A DNA stretch of 33,689 nt from a virus: IMG/VR virus record IMGVR_UViG_3300037502_002385, positions 1 through 33,689 of that record. One strand, written 5' to 3'. Numbering within the stretch: the first letter of the stretch is position 1; the number at the start of each line of letters is the position of its first letter. Shown piece after piece: positions 30,698 to 33,689 of this stretch. Both the position numbers and the translations under genes were made by a program. The notes beneath the pieces were generated by a model. That model did no database searches. It saw only the letters and a program-made list of their open reading frames with translations, and was not told where the DNA came from.

Positions 30698-31161
30698 TGG
30701 GCTTCACCGTTCCTGCTACCCTCCCTGCTCTGTCGCCCTACCTGGTGCCGCCGAACGCGATACGGGGCGACGCCCTCGACACGCTACTGAAGCGCGACCG
30801 GTTCCTGTTCGCGACCCGTCGACGGCTGATCTTCAGCGGGGGCAACTTCACGACCACGGCGGTCACCTACGTCACGCCCTACTTCTTCGCTGCTCGCACG
30901 TCGGCAGCGGTCACGGGCAACCTGTGGGTCGTCATCGCAGGCGTCGACGTCGACGTGCGGCTTGACGAGTACACCGTCGGCGGGTCGGTGGGGCTGTCGG
31001 TCACGGGCGGCGCCTTCGCGACTGACGCGCAACTGCTGACCGGCATGACAGCCGCGACGACGCTGGCGTTCAGCGTGTCGGTGCAGACGAACAGCACGAC
31101 GGGCACCCTGTACGGCGTCTACATCATCGAAGAGAACCTAGCGGCGGGCGACCTGCCCTGA
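30697..31161 (+). CDS. Small beta-rich tail tip protein, unknown function
   Basis: 154 residues, ATG at 30697. It has a short basic segment (LLKRDRFLFATRRRLIF) and then beta-rich repeats (GNLWVVIAGVDVDVRLDEYT, VGLSVTGGAFATDAQL). The composition matches the neighbouring tail tip proteins. I do not recognise a family. It may be a fibre or tip accessory. Confidence 0.6.
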   Translation: MGFTVPATLPALSPYLVPPNAIRGDALDTLLKRDRFLFATRRRLIFSGGNFTTTAVTYVTPYFFAARTSAAVTGNLWVVIAGVDVDVRLDEYTVGGSVGLSVTGGAFATDAQLLTGMTAATTLAFSVSVQTNSTTGTLYGVYIIEENLAAGDLP

Positions 31162-31183
31162 CGCGCAACCTGAGAGGCCTCCC

Positions 31184-31600
31184 ATGTCGATTCACCTTCT
31201 GCACGCTGCCCTGCACGCCTCTGTCGGCTGCACGGTCGCCCCTTCGCGCGACGGCATCATGCTGACGCAGCCTGGCGGGTCGCAGCACGACCTCGTCACG
31301 TGCCGCAGCGACGAAGGCGCACTGCTTGCCCTGCTTGACGCGCTGGCGGCGGCGCTACGGGCTAGGGGCGCTGTCGCCGCTGCTATGCCTGCGCCCGTGG
31401 TCGTGCCCGCGCCTGCGATGCCTCTGGCGTTCACGTCAGCGCTGCCCGTCGACAACATTGAAACGCCCCCCGACGTCGTCATCTTCGGCGGCAAGGTGGC
31501 AGACGTCGTCAAGGTCGACGCCCCGAAGTGGGAGGCGCCGAAGGTTGAACCGCCTGCGCCGGTGCCTTCTGCCGTCAAGCGCCGCAAGGGTGCCAAGTGA
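31184..31600 (+). CDS. Unknown protein between tail tip and endolysin genes
   Basis: 138 residues, ATG at 31184 after GAGAGG, part of an 8-bp palindrome (GAGGCCTC). N-terminal half is short helical and beta elements (LHAALHASVGCTVAPSRDG), then an Ala/Pro/Val linker (AAAMPAPVVVPAPAMPLAFT) and a Lys-rich C-terminus (SAVKRRKGAK). No membrane span. Its stop overlaps the endolysin GTG (31597-31600), so it belongs to the lysis/tail junction. Function unknown. Confidence 0.65.
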   Translation: MSIHLLHAALHASVGCTVAPSRDGIMLTQPGGSQHDLVTCRSDEGALLALLDALAAALRARGAVAAAMPAPVVVPAPAMPLAFTSALPVDNIETPPDVVIFGGKVADVVKVDAPKWEAPKVEPPAPVPSAVKRRKGAK

Positions 31601-32364
31601 CGGCGGCTGTCGACTACAACACGACCCGCGCGGCGACGCTGTGGGTGCAGGCGCAGCTGCCGCCCCCCTTCCGCACCCTCGACCCGCGCACGCAGGCCTT
31701 CGCTGACGCCGTGGCGACCTTCCAGTCGGCGCGCGGCCTGACGGCTGACGGCAAACTAGGGCCGACCACGCTGGCGGCGATGGGCTACGGGCAACCCGCT
31801 GCCGCTGCGACGACCGGCGTGCTGACCGTCGACGCACTGGTCGCCACGTGCGAGCACGAAGCCGCGCAGAAGGTGCGCGAAGTCGGCGGCATGAATAAGG
31901 GGCCGCGCGTCGAAGAGTACCAGCGGGCAGTGGGGCTGCGACCGGGCGACCCGTGGTGCGCTGCCTTCGTCGCGTGGTGCATCATGAAGTCGCGCCAACT
32001 CGACAAGCCCCCGACGTGGTGCAGTGGCAGCGCGATCACCACCTGGCACAAGGGCAGCCGCAAAGCGGGTGATGCCTTCGCGGTGCCGACCGATGCCGAC
32101 CTGCAGTCGAAGGTGAAGCCCGGTTGGGTGTGGGTGCGGGCAAAGGATGCGAAGGGCGCAGCTGACGCATCAAAGGGGCTGTGGGTGCAGGGGCACTGCG
32201 GCATCGTCGTCGCCGTTGACGCTGTGGGATGGCACACAATAGAGGGCAACACGAACGACGCGGGCAGCCGCGACGGCGACGGCGTGTACCGCAAGCTGCA
32301 CAAGTGGGCAGACAAGGTGCAGACCGGGCGCACTGTCGGCTGGTTCGACTCGACACACATCTAG
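31597..32364 (+). CDS. Endolysin: peptidoglycan-binding domain plus CHAP amidase
   Basis: 255 residues from GTG at 31597. Residues about 33-63 (AFADAVATFQSARGLTADGK, then LGPTTLAAMG) are a peptidoglycan-binding type 1 domain. From about 84 a CHAP domain follows: catalytic Cys121 in DPWCAAFVAWC, His200 in QGHCGIVVAVD and Glu216/Asn218 in HTIEGNTND. Cleaves cell-wall cross-links or amide bonds at the end of infection. Directly followed by holin-like and membrane coiled-coil genes, making a lysis cassette. Catalytic triad is complete. Confidence 0.92.
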   Translation: MTAAVDYNTTRAATLWVQAQLPPPFRTLDPRTQAFADAVATFQSARGLTADGKLGPTTLAAMGYGQPAAAATTGVLTVDALVATCEHEAAQKVREVGGMNKGPRVEEYQRAVGLRPGDPWCAAFVAWCIMKSRQLDKPPTWCSGSAITTWHKGSRKAGDAFAVPTDADLQSKVKPGWVWVRAKDAKGAADASKGLWVQGHCGIVVAVDAVGWHTIEGNTNDAGSRDGDGVYRKLHKWADKVQTGRTVGWFDSTHI

Positions 32365-32376
32365 CAAGGGGCTGCC

Positions 32377-32622
32377 GTGTTCAAACTGACGCATTCAAAG
32401 GGCAAGATCAACAAGGGGCTGGCAGTCGGCGCGATCATCGGGGCCGCGGTGCCGATTATCGCCACGGCAGCGACTGGCGGGCTTGCGGCGGTGCCGATGG
32501 CGCTGTGGGTCGGGCTTGGCGGCGCGCTGTCGGGCCTCTTCGCGGGCAACGTCGAAGTGAAGTCGGCTGCGGAGCGGCTGATCGATGCCGAGATTGGCAA
32601 GGCGGGCCGCGATGCCGACTGA
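32377..32622 (+). CDS. Holin-like small membrane protein
   Basis: 81 residues, GTG at 32377 with AAGGGG upstream. A basic N-terminus (MFKLTHSKGKINKG) is followed by a 45-residue hydrophobic region that fits two membrane spans (about 15-33, LAVGAIIGAAVPIIATAATG and about 36-55, AVPMALWVGLGGALSGLFAG). It then ends in a charged tail. Two spans and position right after the endolysin fit a class II holin. Proof of pore formation is absent. The next gene starts within its 3' end. Confidence 0.75.
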   Translation: MFKLTHSKGKINKGLAVGAIIGAAVPIIATAATGGLAAVPMALWVGLGGALSGLFAGNVEVKSAAERLIDAEIGKAGRDAD

Positions 32623-32959
32623 CGATCCCGGCTTCGGCAGGCGGGCAAGCGACCGCGACCGCCAGTCGACAACGTCGATTGAAACGCTGGCGGCGAAGGC
32701 AACACTGCAGGCGCCGACGCTCTACCGCATCTTCAGCGGCCTAGGGTCGGCAGCGTCGACGGTCATTCTGGCGATCGTCGGCTTCGCGTGGTCTGAAGTC
32801 CGCGACGAGTGGCGCGACCTGAAGACGCAGATCACGGAGATACGGCACGAACTAGACCGGCAGCCGTCGCCGGAGGAGTTCGACAAGTTGCGCGACAAGG
32901 TCGACCAGATCAACGAACGCATGATCCGTCTAGAGTCGCGCTTCGACGAGCAGCGTTGA
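32612..32959 (+). CDS. Single-span membrane protein with coiled coil, possible spanin-like lysis factor
   Basis: 115 residues, ATG at 32612, within the holin-like gene, with AAGGCGGGC upstream; an in-frame start at 32585 lacks a better site. About 40 polar residues, one hydrophobic span (about 46-61, AASTVILAIVGFAWSEV) and then a charged heptad-like region (about 65-112, ITEIRHELDRQP, INERMIRLESRFD) that can form a coiled coil. This matches inner-membrane spanin-like or XhlA-like lysis accessories. No outer-membrane partner is seen nearby. Last gene of the rightward block. Confidence 0.65.
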   Translation: MPTDDPGFGRRASDRDRQSTTSIETLAAKATLQAPTLYRIFSGLGSAASTVILAIVGFAWSEVRDEWRDLKTQITEIRHELDRQPSPEEFDKLRDKVDQINERMIRLESRFDEQR

Positions 32960-32969
32960 CTGCGGCAGG

Positions 32970-32998
32970 GGCGACCCGCTAGACGGTCAGCGGTCGCC
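32970..32998. terminator. Hairpin between convergent blocks
   Basis: GGCGACCCGCT (32970-32980) pairs with AGCGGTCGCC (32989-32998), a 10-bp stem with one bulged C and loop AGACGGTC. It lies between the rightward stop at 32959 and the leftward stop at 33049. No U-tract follows on either strand, so efficiency is unclear; the symmetric stem could serve both directions. Confidence 0.55.
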
Positions 32999-33048
32999 GC
33001 GCTGCGTTCCTGCCACCATCTTTAGATAAGGCAGGGTGAAGGTTACGC

Positions 33049-33689
33049 TCACTTGTGGCGCGGCGACCTCTTCGCTTCGATTGCAGCTGCAGCCTGCGCC
33101 TCTTCGCGCAGTTGGCGCGCTGTGGGCAGGGTAGGGTCGCGGTGCGGGTTCGGTATGCGCGACTGCGCGCCCACGGCTGCAGGGGCCGCTTCTGCCTTCC
33201 TGCGTTCGCGTCGCAGCCTGTCGCGGTCGCGCTGCTTCTTCCGGCGCTGCTCGGCAAGCACCGGGTCGGCTTTGCACCGGGCTTCGTACCGCGCGTTCGC
33301 CTTGCGGGCTGTCTCAAGTCGTCGCGCCTTGCGGGCCTGCTCTGTCAGGGCGACTGCCTTCGCCTCTTCGGCTGCCTTCTGCTCGGCAACGGCAGCGACG
33401 CGGGCGATCGCCAGTTCGCGTTCGACGTCGGCGGGCGACTTGCCTTGCGCCTTGGCGAGCTTGACGACCTCGGTGCGATGCGCCTTGCGCGCCTGCAGCG
33501 TTTCGCGTGTCGCCGGTGTCTTCGTGCGGGAGATCTGCACGTCGACGACGGTCGGAGTGCCAACGTTGCGGTGCCGTTCGCCCTTGTGCTTCTGCGAGTT
33601 GTCGATGGTCGCCAGCACGCGTTCGCTTGTCTGCGCGCGGTCGTGCTGCCGCTGCCGTGTCTTGCAGTTGTGGTCGAGGGTCTGCAGGT
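33049..33689 (-). CDS. C-terminal part of a basic coiled-coil protein, cut by the right window edge
   Basis: Leftward frame open from the right edge to its stop at 33049 (about 212 residues visible). A GTG at 33618 is a possible start, but the frame remains open upstream to the edge with protein-like sequence (LQTLDHNCKTRQRQHDRAQT), so the true start is probably beyond. The visible part is highly basic and helical (AEEAKAVALTEQARKARRLE, KKQRDRDRLRRERRKAEAAP), a likely nucleic-acid-binding coiled coil. It joins in frame to the ORF at 1-139 on a circle. Its stop lies 90 bases from the last rightward gene. Family not recognised. Confidence 0.8.
   Translation of the reverse strand, partial: LQTLDHNCKTRQRQHDRAQTSERVLATIDNSQKHKGERHRNVGTPTVVDVQISRTKTPATRETLQARKAHRTEVVKLAKAQGKSPADVERELAIARVAAVAEQKAAEEAKAVALTEQARKARRLETARKANARYEARCKADPVLAEQRRKKQRDRDRLRRERRKAEAAPAAVGAQSRIPNPHRDPTLPTARQLREEAQAAAAIEAKRSPRHK

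Overview
This window looks like one complete tailed-phage genome (Caudoviricetes, siphovirus-type tail) of about 33.7 kb, high in G+C and almost wholly coding. There are two divergent transcription blocks. The two window ends appear to belong to one gene: a minus-strand ORF starting at 139 runs off the left edge, and another minus-strand ORF enters at the right edge. Joined end to end they stay in frame (one leftover base plus two) and give a single product of about 259 residues. I therefore infer that the window is a circularly closed or circularly permuted genome cut inside that gene. The host cannot be named. The G+C content and a possible membrane-anchored coiled-coil lysis protein would fit a GC-rich, probably Gram-negative bacterium, but this is inference.

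Leftward block (11148 down to 1, then 33689 down to 33049): DNA metabolism and accessory genes. In transcription order they are a small ribbon-helix-helix-like protein, an SF2 DEAD-like helicase, a TOPRIM primase fused to a DUF927-type ATPase, two unknown small proteins, a YqaJ/lambda-exonuclease-like nuclease, an unknown 264-residue protein, a RecT-like annealing protein, a small HTH-like protein, a RuvC-like resolvase, three small proteins (two with membrane segments, one of only 39 residues), a beta-type DNA methyltransferase and the gene that spans the window ends. Many neighbours overlap by the 4 bases GTGA or ATGA, which implies translational coupling. Exonuclease, annealing protein and resolvase form a recombination set. 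I found no DNA polymerase, RNA polymerase, integrase or classical repressor, so the phage probably uses host polymerases.

Central control region (11149-11736): about 590 bp without a gene. It holds four GCACCG repeats at an exact 11-bp period and an array of eight perfect plus two partial GGTAACAGG elements in direct and inverted arrangement, in a locally AT-richer segment with clustered GATC sites. It is a candidate replication origin, operator or partition-like site.

Rightward block (11737-32959): a Mu-like head module (small and large terminase, a 1078-residue portal fused to a MuF-like domain, protease/scaffold, two tandem decoration-type proteins, major capsid protein), then connector and neck proteins, tail tube, tail assembly chaperones with a well-formed -1 frameshift site, tape measure, tail tip proteins, and a lysis cassette (CHAP endolysin, holin-like protein, membrane coiled-coil protein). 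One antisense winged-helix gene (16687-16929) lies inside this block. Strong RNA hairpins follow the capsid and tail tube genes. A hairpin at 32970-32998 separates the convergent ends of the two blocks.
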